Below the pieces are notes generated by a model. The model saw only the letters and a list, made by a program, of their open reading frames with translations, was not told the origin of the DNA and searched no databases. 51,816 bases of DNA from Pullichristensenella excrementipullorum (GTDB lineage: Bacteria; Bacillota; Clostridia; Christensenellales; Aristaeellaceae), in NCBI GenBank assembly GCA_018713365.1, contig DVOU01000004.1, positions 1-51,816 of the forward strand, read 5' to 3'. Position numbers and translations under genes: made by a program. Below, piece by piece: positions 8,386 to 17,541 of the stretch (position 1 is its first letter; each line of letters starts with the position of its first letter).

Positions 8386-9006
8386 CTACTCCAGAGCGGC
8401 GAGGATGCTTGCCAGCACTTCCTCGGGCGCACAGTCGCCATCGACGGTCCTGAGCTTGCCCTTGCCCTCGTAGTAGCCGATGAGGGGCGCGGTCTGCTCG
8501 TGGTAGACCTTGAGGCGCTGGCGGATGGTGACGGGCTGGTCGTCGTCCCGATGGGTGAGCGTCCAGCCGCACACCGGGCAGATGCGCTCATCCGTCAGCT
8601 TGGAAATGTGAAACGTGCCGCTGCACTTGCCGCAGACGCGGCGGCCGGTGAGCCGGTCGAGCAGCCGCTCGTCGGGAACGGAGATGTTGATGACGCAGTC
8701 GGGGGAAGCGATCGCTTCAAGCGCCTCGGCCTGCTCCACCGTGCGGGGGAACCCGTCCAGCAGATAGCCGTTTGTGCAGTCGGTCATCGTCAGGCGCTCG
8801 CGCACCATCTCGATGAGTACCGAGTCGGGTACGAGCTTGCCCGCGTCCATGAACTTCTTGGCGGCGAGGCCCATCGGGGTCTCGTTGCGCACGGCCGCGC
8901 GCAGCATGTTGCCGGTGGAGATGTGCGGCACGTTCAGGCGCGAGGAGACCCCCAGCGCCTGCGTGCCCTTGCCCGCGCCGGGCGGGCCGAGAAAGATCAG
9001 CTTCAT
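8386..9006 (-). CDS. adk: Adenylate kinase, zinc-lid type
   Basis: Catalyses ATP + AMP = 2 ADP. The 206 residues include the P-loop GPPGAGKGTQ (7-16), the AMP-binding region HISTGNMLRAAV and DGFPRTVEQAEAL. The LID has CGKC...CPVCG, the four-Cys zinc form common in Gram-positives. It is slightly shorter than the usual 212-217. It stands 17 bp after secY and before map, the classical secY-adk-map order of the spc operon. Confidence 0.98.
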   Translation of the reverse strand: MKLIFLGPPGAGKGTQALGVSSRLNVPHISTGNMLRAAVRNETPMGLAAKKFMDAGKLVPDSVLIEMVRERLTMTDCTNGYLLDGFPRTVEQAEALEAIASPDCVINISVPDERLLDRLTGRRVCGKCSGTFHISKLTDERICPVCGWTLTHRDDDQPVTIRQRLKVYHEQTAPLIGYYEGKGKLRTVDGDCAPEEVLASILAALE

Positions 9007-9023
9007 AAGCCCTTACCTCCCGG

Positions 9024-10280
9024 TCAGTTCAGGAAGCCCTTGTAGTGCCGCATGGTCATCTGGCTCTCGAGCTGGCGCATGGTCTCCATGGCGACCGACA
9101 CGGCAATGAGCAGCGACGAAGCCGCGAACGGCAGGCTGATGCCGGCGATGGCGTAGATGACCGTGGGCAGCACCGCGAGCAGCGCCAGGAACAGGGCGCC
9201 AAAGAGCGTGATGCGGCGAGAGATCTTGAGAATGAAGTCGGAGGTCGGCTTGCCCTGACGGATGCCGGGGATCATGCCGCCGTTCTGCTGCAGGTTCTTG
9301 GCGATCTCCACGGGGTTGAAGGAGATCGACGAGTAGAAGAACGTGAAGGCGATGATCAAAAGCGCGAAGATGACCTGATAGACCCAGCTCATGGCATGCA
9401 CGTTGTCATTCCACCACAGCGAGACCTGCGAGTTCGGGAAGAACGCGAAGATCGTGGCCGGGAACTGCATGATGGCGGAGGCGAAGATCAGCGGAAGCAC
9501 GCCGCTGGCGTTGATCTTCAGCGGGATGTGGGTGGACTGGCCACCGTACATCTTGCGACCCACCACGCGCTTGGCGTACTGCACCGGCACGCGGCGCTCG
9601 CCAAGGTCGATGAAGGTGACGCCGACGATCAAAATCAGGAAGACGATGATGATGCCGAGGAAATTGCCCAGCGGGAACTGGGAAATATCGACAAACAGCG
9701 TGTAGATGTAGCCGCGGATGGTGCCGGCAAAGTTGGAGATGATGCCGGCGAAGATCAGGAGGCTTATGCCGTTGCCGATGCCGTTTTCGGTGATGCGCTC
9801 GCCGATCCACATGGCCAGCGCCGTGCCGGCGGCAAGGCAGAAGCCGATGGTGATCAGGCCGAGCGGGCCCTGCGTGGATGCGCCAAGACCCGCGGTGAGC
9901 GCCACGGCCTGCACAAAGCCGAGGCCGACGGTGACGTAGCGGGTGATCTGCGCGATCTTCTTGCGGCCCTCTTCGCCCTGCTTGTTCAGCTCCTCCAATT
10001 TGGGGATGGCGACGGTGAGCAGCTGCATGATGATCGAGGCGTTGATGTAGGGCGTGATGCCCATGGCCATGATCGAGTAGTTGGCAAGGTCCGCGCCGGT
10101 CATCTGGTTGATGAAGCCCAGAAGCGAGAAGCGTTTGATCGCGTCCTGAATCACGGCGGTGTCAACGCCCGGGGTGGGGATGAAGCACAGCACGCGGTAG
10201 ATCAGCAGCATGAACAGCGTGTAGAGGATCTTCTTGCGCAGCTCGGTGATCTTCCAGGCATTTTTCAGCGTCTGAAACAT
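9024..10280 (-). CDS. secY: Preprotein translocase subunit SecY
   Basis: The membrane channel of the Sec system. The 418 residues have about ten membrane segments, with MFQTLKNAWKITELRKKILYT at the N-terminus and a cytoplasmic loop with basic residues (GERRVPVQYAKRVVGRKMYGG) that contacts SecA and ribosomes. It starts one base after the rplO stop, so translation is probably coupled. Secreted products in this window (signal-peptide proteins, lipoprotein, sortase substrate) would use it. Confidence 0.99.
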   Translation of the reverse strand: MFQTLKNAWKITELRKKILYTLFMLLIYRVLCFIPTPGVDTAVIQDAIKRFSLLGFINQMTGADLANYSIMAMGITPYINASIIMQLLTVAIPKLEELNKQGEEGRKKIAQITRYVTVGLGFVQAVALTAGLGASTQGPLGLITIGFCLAAGTALAMWIGERITENGIGNGISLLIFAGIISNFAGTIRGYIYTLFVDISQFPLGNFLGIIIVFLILIVGVTFIDLGERRVPVQYAKRVVGRKMYGGQSTHIPLKINASGVLPLIFASAIMQFPATIFAFFPNSQVSLWWNDNVHAMSWVYQVIFALLIIAFTFFYSSISFNPVEIAKNLQQNGGMIPGIRQGKPTSDFILKISRRITLFGALFLALLAVLPTVIYAIAGISLPFAASSLLIAVSVAMETMRQLESQMTMRHYKGFLN

Positions 10281-10281
10281 A

Positions 10282-10722
10282 TCAGATCACCTCGGCCTTC
10301 CCGCCTGCCGCCTCGATCTTTTCCTTCGCGGTGGCGGTGAACTTGTTCGCCTGCACGGTGAGCTTCTTGTTCAGTTCGCCATCGCCCATGATCTTGATGC
10401 CATCGCCGATCTTCTTGATGATGCCCATCTCGATCAGCTCGACCGGGCCGACGGTGGCGCCGTCCTCGAACACGTCGAGGCGGGAGACATTGATGGCGAC
10501 GTATTCCTTGCGGAAGTTGTTGGTGAAGCCGCGCTTGGGCAGGCGCATGGTCAGGGGCATCTGGCCGCCTTCAAATCCGGGCCGCTTGCCGCCGCCGGAA
10601 CGCGCCTTGGCGCCCTTGTGGCCCTTGCCGGAAGTCTTGCCAAGGCCCGAGCCGATGCCTCGGCCCAGACGCTTGCGGGCGCTGGTCGCGCCTTCCGCGG
10701 GTTTGAGTTCGTGAAGTTTCAT
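10282..10722 (-). CDS. rplO: 50S ribosomal protein L15
   Basis: A 146-residue large-subunit assembly protein. It has the typical Gly/Lys-rich N-terminal half (GRGIGSGLGKTSGKGHKG, RSGGGKRPGFEGGQMPL) that threads into 23S rRNA, followed by a globular C-terminal domain. It lies between rpmD and secY as usual. RBS GGAGG. Confidence 0.98.
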   Translation of the reverse strand: MKLHELKPAEGATSARKRLGRGIGSGLGKTSGKGHKGAKARSGGGKRPGFEGGQMPLTMRLPKRGFTNNFRKEYVAINVSRLDVFEDGATVGPVELIEMGIIKKIGDGIKIMGDGELNKKLTVQANKFTATAKEKIEAAGGKAEVI

Positions 10723-10734
10723 CTCGGGCCCTCC

Positions 10735-10917
10735 TTAGTCTTCGATCTCCTCGACCTTGACCATGTGCTTGACCTTGAAGATCATGCCGCGAATGGCAGG
10801 GTCGTCGTTCTTGATGACCGTGTGGCCGATCCTGTGCAGGCCCAGCGCCTTGATGGTGGCGATCTGGTCCTTGAGGCAGGCGATGGTGGAGCGGGTCTGG
10901 GTGATCTTCAGCTTCAT
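10735..10917 (-). CDS. rpmD: 50S ribosomal protein L30
   Basis: A short 60-residue L30 of the bacterial type (KITQTRSTIACLKDQIATIKALGL, then HRIGHTVIKNDDPAIRGMI). It binds 23S rRNA at the subunit surface. The small 12-14 bp spacing to rpsE and rplO and the GGAGG site support the start. Confidence 0.97.
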   Translation of the reverse strand: MKLKITQTRSTIACLKDQIATIKALGLHRIGHTVIKNDDPAIRGMIFKVKHMVKVEEIED

Positions 10918-10931
10918 GTTCGCTTACCTCC

Positions 10932-11432
10932 TTAACCCAGAATCTCTTCCACGGTCTTGCCGCGCAGGCGGGCGACTTCCTCGGCGCTGCGAAGCTGCTT
11001 GAGGCCCTCGAGCGTAGCCTTGACCATGTTGATCTTGTTGTTGGAGCCGATGGACTTGGTGACGATGTCCTTGATGCCCGCGGCTTCGAGGACGGCGCGC
11101 ACCGGGCCGCCGGCGATGACGCCGGTACCTTCGGGAGCCGGCAGGAGCTTGACCTTGCCGGTGCCGAACACGCCGGTCACCTCGTGGGGAATGGTGGTGC
11201 CGGAAATGGGGATGGTGCGCATCTCCTTCTTCGCGGCGTCGAGGCCCTTGCGGATGGCCTCGGGAATTTCGGCGGCCTTGCCCATGCCGCAGCCGACGCG
11301 GCCCTTTTCATCGCCCACGACCATCAGGGCGCTGAAGCGCATGTTGCGGCCGCCCTTGACGGTCTTGGAAACGCGGTTGACCGCGACCAGTTTTTCTTTG
11401 AACTCGCTGATCTGCTCGTTATTGCGCTGCAT
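10932..11432 (-). CDS. rpsE: 30S ribosomal protein S5
   Basis: A 166-residue decoding-fidelity protein. The N-terminal double-stranded RNA-binding fold shows VNRVSKTVKGGRNMRFSALM; the C-terminal domain shows the VTGVFGTGKVKLLPAPEGTG stretch. S5 lies at the mRNA entry channel. It is 19 bp after rplR, with an RBS overlapping that gap. Confidence 0.98.
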   Translation of the reverse strand: MQRNNEQISEFKEKLVAVNRVSKTVKGGRNMRFSALMVVGDEKGRVGCGMGKAAEIPEAIRKGLDAAKKEMRTIPISGTTIPHEVTGVFGTGKVKLLPAPEGTGVIAGGPVRAVLEAAGIKDIVTKSIGSNNKINMVKATLEGLKQLRSAEEVARLRGKTVEEILG

Positions 11433-11451
11433 TGAGCGTTTCCCTCCTTAT

Positions 11452-11820
11452 TTAGAAGTCCAGTCCGCCCTCGCGAGCGCCCTCTGCCAGCTTGGCCACA
11501 CGGCCGGTGTAGATGTAGCCGCCGCGGTCGAAGACGACCTCCTTGATGCCCTTGGCCAGGGCGCGCTCGGCCACGGTCTTGCCCACGAGCTTGCTGGCGC
11601 CCTTCTTGTCCATTTCGCCGATCTGGGCGGCGATGTCCTTCTCCACGGTGGAGGCGGCGGCAAGGGTGTTGCCGGCCTCGTCGTCGATCACCTGGGCGTA
11701 GATGTGCGCGTTGCTGCGATACACGCACAGGCGGGGGCGGGTGGGCGTCCCGCTGATCTTTTTGCGCACGCGCTCGTGGCGGATCCGCCGCACTTCGTTG
11801 CGGTCACGCTTGTTAAACAT
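11452..11820 (-). CDS. rplR: 50S ribosomal protein L18
   Basis: A 5S rRNA-binding protein of 122 residues with a basic N-terminus (FNKRDRNEVRRIRHERVRKK) and the PRLCVYRSNAHIYAQVIDD core. It anchors 5S rRNA with L5 and L25-type proteins. Position between rplF and rpsE is conserved; length is standard. Confidence 0.98.
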   Translation of the reverse strand: MFNKRDRNEVRRIRHERVRKKISGTPTRPRLCVYRSNAHIYAQVIDDEAGNTLAAASTVEKDIAAQIGEMDKKGASKLVGKTVAERALAKGIKEVVFDRGGYIYTGRVAKLAEGAREGGLDF

Positions 11821-11839
11821 TTGCGGTTACCTCCCTTTC

Positions 11840-12379
11840 TTACTTGCCGGTCTTGCCTTCCTTGCGGCGGATATGCTCATCCTCGTAGCGGATGCCCTTG
11901 CCCAGATACGGCTCCGGCTTGCGCACGGCGCGGATGTCGGCGGCAATGGCGCCGACCTGCTGACGGTCGATGCCCTTGACGACGATGCGGGTGGGGGCGG
12001 GCGCCTCGAAGGAGATAAACTCCGGCGCGTCGAAGGTGACGGGGTGGGAGTAGCCGACGTTCAGGGTCAGCTGCTTGCCGGCGACCTGCGCGCGGTAGCC
12101 GACGCCTTCCATGACCAGCACTTTTTCAAAGCCCTTGGTCACGCCGACCACCATGTTGTGAATCAGCGCGCGGTAGAGGCCGTGCATGGACTTGTGGGGC
12201 TTGGAATCGCTGGGACGGGCGACGATGATCTCGCCGTTTTCCTGCGACACCTTGATGTCCTTGTTGACTTTCTGGGAAAGCGTGCCCTTGGGGCCTTTCA
12301 CGGTAACGAGGTTGTCCTCATCGACCGTCACAGTGACGCCGGCCGGGACCGGAATCGGAAGTTTGCCGATACGAGACAT
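11840..12379 (-). CDS. rplF: 50S ribosomal protein L6
   Basis: The 179-residue protein has two repeated alpha/beta domains. It starts MSRIGKLPIPVPAGVTV and ends with the KPEPYLGKGIRYEDEHIRRK motif. It lies near the sarcin-ricin loop and factor-binding site. An RBS with GGAGGT precedes the ATG. Confidence 0.99.
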   Translation of the reverse strand: MSRIGKLPIPVPAGVTVTVDEDNLVTVKGPKGTLSQKVNKDIKVSQENGEIIVARPSDSKPHKSMHGLYRALIHNMVVGVTKGFEKVLVMEGVGYRAQVAGKQLTLNVGYSHPVTFDAPEFISFEAPAPTRIVVKGIDRQQVGAIAADIRAVRKPEPYLGKGIRYEDEHIRRKEGKTGK

Positions 12380-12394
12380 TTTCTTACACCTCCA

Positions 12395-12793
12395 TTACCA
12401 CACGTAGGCCAGCACTTCGCCGCCGATGCCGGCAGCGCGGGCGCTTTTGTCGCTCATCACGCCCTTGGACGTGGAGACGATGGCCACGCCCAGACCGCCC
12501 AGCACGCGGGGGATCTCGTCGTTCTTGGCGTAGACGCGCAGGCCCGGCTTGGAGATGCGCTTGAGGCCCTTGATGACGGATTCCTTGCCCTGGGCGTACT
12601 TCAGCACGATCTTGATCTGGCCCTGCAGGCCGTCGTCGATATAATCAACGCTCTTGATGTAGCCCTCGTCAAGCAGAATGTTGGCGATGGCCTTTTTCAT
12701 GTTCGAGGCGGGCATCGTCACGGTGTCATGCCTGGCGATAAGGGCGTTGCGGATCCTGGTGAGCATATCCGCGATGGGATCGTTTACAAGCAT
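12395..12793 (-). CDS. rpsH: 30S ribosomal protein S8
   Basis: A 132-residue 16S rRNA-binding protein: NDPIADMLTRIRNALIARH at the N-terminus and STSKGVMSDKSARAAGIGGE near the C-terminus. In E. coli S8 is the spc-operon repressor, acting at the rplE leader; whether that holds here cannot be seen. Gap to rplF is 15 bp. Confidence 0.98.
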   Translation of the reverse strand: MLVNDPIADMLTRIRNALIARHDTVTMPASNMKKAIANILLDEGYIKSVDYIDDGLQGQIKIVLKYAQGKESVIKGLKRISKPGLRVYAKNDEIPRVLGGLGVAIVSTSKGVMSDKSARAAGIGGEVLAYVW

Positions 12794-12814
12794 TTGAAAA
12801 CCTCCTTGCTTCGG

Positions 12815-13000
12815 TCACCAGCTGGCCTTGCGCACGCCGGGGATCTGGCCCTTGTAGGCAAGTTCCCTGAAGCAGATGCGGCAAACGCCATACTTGCGCA
12901 GCACCGAGTGGGGCCGGCCGCAGATGCGGCAACGGGTGTAGGCGCGGGTGGAGAACTTCGGCGCCCTCTGCTGCTTGATCTTCATACTGGTCTTAGCCAC
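12815..13000 (-). CDS. rpsN: 30S ribosomal protein S14, type Z (zinc)
   Basis: A 61-residue short S14 with C-x2-C...C-x2-C (TRCRICGRPH, YGVCRICFRELA), the zinc-binding form found in Firmicutes and Actinobacteria. It helps assemble the head of the small subunit. Position between rplE and rpsH is conserved. Confidence 0.98.
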   Translation of the reverse strand: MAKTSMKIKQQRAPKFSTRAYTRCRICGRPHSVLRKYGVCRICFRELAYKGQIPGVRKASW

Positions 13001-13017
13001 GCTTATGTCCTCCTTCC

Positions 13018-13557
13018 TTATGCCTGGAACGGCATGCCCAGGAGCCTGAGAAGCTCGCGGGCTTCCTCGTCGGTCTTGGCGGTGGTGACAAACACCATCT
13101 CCATGCCGCGGATCTTCTCGACCTTGTCGTACTCGATCTCGGGGAAGATCAGCTGCTCGCGCACGCCCAGGGAGTAGTTTCCACGGCCGTCGAAGGCCTT
13201 GTTGGAAACGCCGCGGAAGTCGCGCACGCGGGGGAGGACGATGGAGACCAGTTTGTCGGCGAACTCATACATGCGCTCGCCGCGCAGGGTCACCTTGGCG
13301 CCGACGTTCATGCCGGAACGGACCTTGAAGTTGGCGATGGACTTTTTGGCCTTGGTCACCAGCGGCTTCTGGCCGGAGATGGTGGAAAGCTCGGTCACGG
13401 CGAGTTCCAAAGCCTTGGAGTTGTCCTTGCAGTCGCCCAGACCCATGTTGATGACGATCTTCTCAAGCCGGGGGATCTGCATGACGTTCTTGTAACCGAA
13501 GTGTTCTTTCAGCGCGGGGGCCACTTCGGCGCGGTACTTATCCTTTAATCTGGCCAC
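13018..13557 (-). CDS. rplE: 50S ribosomal protein L5
   Basis: A 179-residue 5S rRNA-binding protein at the central protuberance: MQIPRLEKIVINMGLGD, then KPLVTKAKKSIANFKVRSGM, and a C-terminal EIEYDKVEKIRGMEMVFVTTA. Strong RBS and 17-18 bp gaps on both sides. Standard length. Confidence 0.99.
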   Translation of the reverse strand: MARLKDKYRAEVAPALKEHFGYKNVMQIPRLEKIVINMGLGDCKDNSKALELAVTELSTISGQKPLVTKAKKSIANFKVRSGMNVGAKVTLRGERMYEFADKLVSIVLPRVRDFRGVSNKAFDGRGNYSLGVREQLIFPEIEYDKVEKIRGMEMVFVTTAKTDEEARELLRLLGMPFQA

Positions 13558-13575
13558 AGCGTATATCCTCCTTCA

Positions 13576-13932
13576 TCAATTGTCAAGGACGGCGCTGCAC
13601 TTTTTGCAGACGCGCACCTTGCGGCGGGAGAGCTTGCCGTCGCCTTCGTTGACTTTGTGTCCAACGCGGGTGGGCTTGCCGCACTTGGGGCAGACGATCA
13701 TCACGTTGCTTACGTTGATGGCCGCCTCGCGCTCGACGATGCCGCCGGGCACGCCCTGTCCGCGGGGCTTCTGATGCTTTTTGACGATGTTGACGCCTTC
13801 GACAATGATGCGCCCGGTCTCCGGGAAGACCTTCTGCACCTTGCCCTTCTTCGCCGGCTTATCCTTTTGCTTTCTGCCTTCGCCGGAGATGACGATGACG
13901 GTATCGCCGGTCTTGACATTCATCTTGCTCAT
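13576..13932 (-). CDS. rplX: 50S ribosomal protein L24
   Basis: A 118-residue assembly-initiator protein with an N-terminal KOW motif (VKTGDTVIVISGEGR..KGKVQKVFPE). A C-terminal zinc-like Cys pair set is visible (CPKCGKPTRVG and CKKC), seen in some Firmicutes L24 proteins. The gap to rplE is 18 bp. Confidence 0.98.
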   Translation of the reverse strand: MSKMNVKTGDTVIVISGEGRKQKDKPAKKGKVQKVFPETGRIIVEGVNIVKKHQKPRGQGVPGGIVEREAAINVSNVMIVCPKCGKPTRVGHKVNEGDGKLSRRKVRVCKKCSAVLDN

Positions 13933-13947
13933 TTGTCGCGTCCTCCC

Positions 13948-14316
<369 letters not shown>

Positions 14317-14340
14317 TGCTGCGTTCCTCCTTGCTCGCGG

Positions 14341-14598
14341 TTACTTCGCCTTTTCGATGATCTGGGTGAGGCGCCAGCGCTTGTCCTTGGACAGCGGGCG
14401 GGTCTCCATGACCATCACGCGATCGCCGACGCCGCAGGCGTTTTCTTCGTCGTGCGCCTTGAGGCGGGTGGTGCGGTTCATGATCTTGCCATAGAGCGGG
14501 TGCTTGACGCGGGTGCGGATCTCGACCACAATGGTCTTGTCCATCTTGTCGGAGACCACAACGCCGGTACGGGTCTTGCGATTGCCTCTTTCGGCCAT
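14341..14598 (-). CDS. rpsQ: 30S ribosomal protein S17
   Basis: An 85-residue OB-fold protein binding 16S rRNA: RKTRTGVVVSDKMDKTIVVEI, then HPLYGKIMNRTTRLKAHDE and a DRVMVMETRPLSKDKRWRL motif. It stands 20 bp after rpmC; RBS GGAGG. Confidence 0.98.
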   Translation of the reverse strand: MAERGNRKTRTGVVVSDKMDKTIVVEIRTRVKHPLYGKIMNRTTRLKAHDEENACGVGDRVMVMETRPLSKDKRWRLTQIIEKAK

Positions 14599-14618
14599 TT
14601 TTTATGTGCCTCCTTTAC

Positions 14619-14831
14619 TTACGCCTTGCCGCTCATTTCGAGCTGACGGATGACGGTCTTGACGCGGGCGATGTCCTTCTTGCACTGCTTGAGCGCCGCG
14701 GTGTTCTGAAGCTGCCCGGTCGCAAGCTGGAAGCGCAGGTTGAAAAGCTCGCTCTTCTTGTCCTTAAGATCGGTGTCGAGCTCGGCCAGGGTCTTCTGGC
14801 TGAGCGCCTTCATCTGTTCCTTGGTCTTCAC
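14619..14831 (-). CDS. rpmC: 50S ribosomal protein L29
   Basis: A 70-residue two-helix protein at the tunnel exit, where it helps form the docking site for trigger factor and SRP. Typical stretch: ELFNLRFQLATGQLQNTAAL. Its ATG overlaps the rplP stop codon by four bases, suggesting coupling. Confidence 0.98.
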   Translation of the reverse strand: MKTKEQMKALSQKTLAELDTDLKDKKSELFNLRFQLATGQLQNTAALKQCKKDIARVKTVIRQLEMSGKA

Positions 14832-15286
14832 TGCTCGTCACCACCTATCGTTTCGGTCTCGGCCTCGGCCTTGGCGGCCTCTTCCTTCTTGATGAACTTG
14901 GTGCGGATGGGGAGCTTGTGGGCGGCCAGGCGCAGCGCCTCGCGGCCCAGTTCCTCCGTAACGCCGCCGATCTCGAACAGCACGCGGCCGGGCTTAACCA
15001 CCGCGACCCAGTACTCGGGCGCGCCCTTGCCGGAACCCATGCGGGTCTCGGCCGGCTTGGCGGTCACGGGCTTGTCGGGGAAGATCTTGATCCAGACCTG
15101 GCCGCCGCGCTTGGTGCGGCGGGTCATGGCCTGACGGGCGGCCTCGATCTGGTTGGAGGTGATCCAACCGGGCTGGGTGGCGACGATACCGTACTCACCG
15201 TAGGCCAGGAAATTGCCGCGCTGGGCCTTGCCCTTCATGCGGCCGCGCTGGACCTTGCGGTGTTTGACTCTCTTGGGCATCAGCAT
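14828..15286 (-). CDS. rplP: 50S ribosomal protein L16
   Basis: A 152-residue protein near the A-site tRNA: MPKRVKHRKVQRGRMKGKA and TRRTKRGGQVWIKIFPDKP. Two in-frame ATGs are possible (15286 and 15280). The upstream one has the better spacing from GGAGGG (9 versus 15 bases), adding a Met-Leu extension. The acidic C-terminal tail is a little longer than usual. Confidence 0.98.
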   Translation of the reverse strand: MLMPKRVKHRKVQRGRMKGKAQRGNFLAYGEYGIVATQPGWITSNQIEAARQAMTRRTKRGGQVWIKIFPDKPVTAKPAETRMGSGKGAPEYWVAVVKPGRVLFEIGGVTEELGREALRLAAHKLPIRTKFIKKEEAAKAEAETETIGGDEQ

Positions 15287-15289
15287 GAC

Positions 15290-15982
15290 TTATTTCCCTC
15301 CTTCAGACCTTCTGGGAGCGGCAGCGGCCGGGGCCCTCTTGGCCTTGGGCAGCACCTGTCCCTTGTAGATCCACACCTTGACGCCGATGCGGCCATAGGT
15401 GGTCTTGGCCTCGGCAAAGCCGTAGTCGATGTTGGCGCGCAGCGTCTGCAGCGGGATGGAACCCTCGTGGTAGCCCTCGCTGCGGGCGATGTCCGCGCCG
15501 CCCAGACGGCCGGAGACCGAGGTCTTGATGCCCTTGGCGCCCGCCTTCATGGCGCGGCCGATGGTCTGCTTCATGGCGCGGCGGAAGGAGATGCGCTTTT
15601 CGAGCTGCTGGGCGATGTTCTCGGCCACCAGCTGGGCGTTGGTGTCGGGATGCTTGATCTCCATGATGTCGAGCTGCACGGTGTTGACCGGCTTGCCCGT
15701 CAACTTGGCGATGTCGTTTTTGATCGCTTCCGCGCCCGCGCCGCCGCGACCGATGACGATGCCCGGCTTGGCGGTGAAGATGGTCACATGCAGGCGGGTG
15801 TTGGTGCGGGCGATGTCGATGTGGGAGATGCCGGCCTGATAGAGCTTCTCCTTGAGCATCAGCCGCAGCTTGTGATCCTCGATCAGGTTATTGGAAAAAT
15901 CCTTTTTTCCAGCGTACCACTTGGTGCTCCAGTCCAGAATGACACCGACGCGAGCGCCGTGGGGATTGACTTTCTGACCCAT
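15290..15982 (-). CDS. rpsC: 30S ribosomal protein S3
   Basis: A 230-residue mRNA-entry-channel protein. A KH domain lies at about 40-110 (VIGRGGAGAEAIKNDIAKLTG), followed by the S3 C-terminal domain (SGRLGGADIARSEGYHEGSIPL). A basic Ala-rich tail ends the protein. It is three bases upstream of rplP. Confidence 0.99.
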   Translation of the reverse strand: MGQKVNPHGARVGVILDWSTKWYAGKKDFSNNLIEDHKLRLMLKEKLYQAGISHIDIARTNTRLHVTIFTAKPGIVIGRGGAGAEAIKNDIAKLTGKPVNTVQLDIMEIKHPDTNAQLVAENIAQQLEKRISFRRAMKQTIGRAMKAGAKGIKTSVSGRLGGADIARSEGYHEGSIPLQTLRANIDYGFAEAKTTYGRIGVKVWIYKGQVLPKAKRAPAAAAPRRSEGGK

Positions 15983-15996
15983 TTTCTTTCCTCCCT

Positions 15997-16383
15997 CTAG
16001 TTCTTCTGGTCAAGCACGATGGTGATGTGGCTGGTGTGCTTCTTGATCAGATCCGCGCGGCCGTGGGAACGCGCCCAGTAGCGCTTGAGCGTGGGGCCCT
16101 GGTTGGCGTACACCTCGGCGACATAGAGGCTGTCGCGGCTCATTTCCAGATTGTTCTCCGCGTTGGCGATGGCAGAGGCAAGGAGCTTCTCAACCACCGG
16201 GGCGGCGGACTTGGGGGTATACATGAGGATGGCCAAAGCGTCGTCTACCTGCTTGCCACGGATGAGGTCGATGACGATCTGCACCTTGCGGGGCGAGACG
16301 CGCACATACTTGGCCACGGCGCGCGGCCGCTTGTCGGCATTCGCCTTGCGGGCGGCGGCCTTCTGCTTTACACGAGTTGCCAT
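15997..16383 (-). CDS. rplV: 50S ribosomal protein L22
   Basis: A 128-residue protein lining the exit tunnel (VRVSPRKVQIVIDLIRGKQV, then the RYWARSHGRADLIKKHTSH hairpin region). An N-terminal basic Ala-rich extension of about 20 residues precedes the core. Gap to rpsC is 14 bp. Confidence 0.98.
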   Translation of the reverse strand: MATRVKQKAAARKANADKRPRAVAKYVRVSPRKVQIVIDLIRGKQVDDALAILMYTPKSAAPVVEKLLASAIANAENNLEMSRDSLYVAEVYANQGPTLKRYWARSHGRADLIKKHTSHITIVLDQKN

Positions 16384-16401
16384 TTTCTTACTCTCCTTCC
16401 G

Positions 16402-16680
16402 TCACTTGCGGGCCGATGCTTTTTCTCCGGCGTGTCCCCGGAAGGTGCGGGTGGGGGCGAACTCGCCGAACTTGTGGCCGACCATGTCCTCGGTCACATA
16501 GACCGGAACGTGCTTGCGCCCGTCATGGACGGCAACCGTATGGCCAATGAAATCCGGGAAGATGGTGCTCGACCGCGACCAGGTCTTGAGGACCTTCTTG
16601 TCGCCGGTCTTGTTCATCTCCTGCACGCGCTTAAGCAGCGCTTCCTGAATGAAAGGACCCTTTTTGACTGATCTGCTCAT
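16402..16680 (-). CDS. rpsS: 30S ribosomal protein S19
   Basis: A 92-residue head protein that contacts S13 and tRNA: MSRSVKKGPFIQEALLKRV, then the TVAVHDGRKHVPVYVTEDM and VGHKFGEFAPTRTFRGH motifs. RBS GGAGG; standard length. Confidence 0.99.
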   Translation of the reverse strand: MSRSVKKGPFIQEALLKRVQEMNKTGDKKVLKTWSRSSTIFPDFIGHTVAVHDGRKHVPVYVTEDMVGHKFGEFAPTRTFRGHAGEKASARK

Positions 16681-16707
16681 GGATGGTTTGCCTCCTTTCG
16701 GGCTTAG

Positions 16708-17541
16708 TTATTTCTTGGACGGACGGGAAACGATCATCTTGTCGGAATACTTGCGATGCTTGCGGGTCTTGACGCCCTGCGTCTTCTTGCCCCACGGAGA
16801 CATCGGAGCGGGCATGCCGACCGGGGAACGGCCTTCGCCGCCGCCGTGCGGATGGTCCACCGGGTTCATGACCACGCCGCGCACGGTGGGACGGACGCCC
16901 ATGTGGCGCTTGCGGCCGGCCTTGCCGATGCGCACGTTGGAGTGGTCGGTGTTGCCGACCTGACCGACGGTGGCGCGGGCCGTCATCGGCACCTTGCGCA
17001 CCTCGCCGGAGGGCAGGCGCACCTGCGCGAACGCGCCTTCCTTGGCCATGACCTGCGCAGCCACGCCCGCGGAGCGCACCATCTGGCCGCCCTTGCCGGG
17101 CTTGATCTCCACATTGTGGATCAGCGTGCCCAGCGGGATGTTGGCGATGGGCAGGCAGTTGCCGGGCTGGATGTCGGCGGTGGGGCCGCTCATCACCGTG
17201 TCGCCCACCTTCAGGCCCAGAGGCGCGAGGATGTAGCGCTTCTCGCCATCGGCGTAGAACAGAAGGGCGATGAAGCAGGTGCGGTTGGGATCGTACTCGA
17301 TCGCCTTGACGGTGGCGGGGATGCCATCCTTCTGGCGCTTGAAGTCGATGATGCGGTACTTGCGCCGCGCGCCGCCGCCCTGGTGGCGGACGGTGATCTT
17401 GCCCTGGTTGTTGCGACCGGCGCGGTGGCGCAGGTCGGTGGTCAGGGACTTTTCAGGAGTCTTCTTGGTGATCTCCTCGAACGTCAGCACCGACATGAAG
17501 CGCCGCGCGGGCGAAGTCGGCTTGTACACTCGAATGGCCAT
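16708..17541 (-). CDS. rplB: 50S ribosomal protein L2
   Basis: A 277-residue primary 23S rRNA-binding protein needed for peptidyl transferase assembly. Seen: RNNQGKITVRHQGGGARRKY, the KGGQMVRSAGVAAQVMAKEG stretch and the conserved VMNPVDHPHGGGEGRSPVG C-terminal segment with the functional His. The RBS is weaker (GGGAGAACCC) and 101 bp separate it from rplW. Confidence 0.99.
   Translation of the reverse strand: MAIRVYKPTSPARRFMSVLTFEEITKKTPEKSLTTDLRHRAGRNNQGKITVRHQGGGARRKYRIIDFKRQKDGIPATVKAIEYDPNRTCFIALLFYADGEKRYILAPLGLKVGDTVMSGPTADIQPGNCLPIANIPLGTLIHNVEIKPGKGGQMVRSAGVAAQVMAKEGAFAQVRLPSGEVRKVPMTARATVGQVGNTDHSNVRIGKAGRKRHMGVRPTVRGVVMNPVDHPHGGGEGRSPVGMPAPMSPWGKKTQGVKTRKHRKYSDKMIVSRPSKK

Noticed and set aside
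7608..8591. Longer map reading frame with 70 extra N-terminal residues
   Set aside because: The extension lies wholly inside adk and is Ser/Arg-rich; the family start at 8381 has a suitable RBS.
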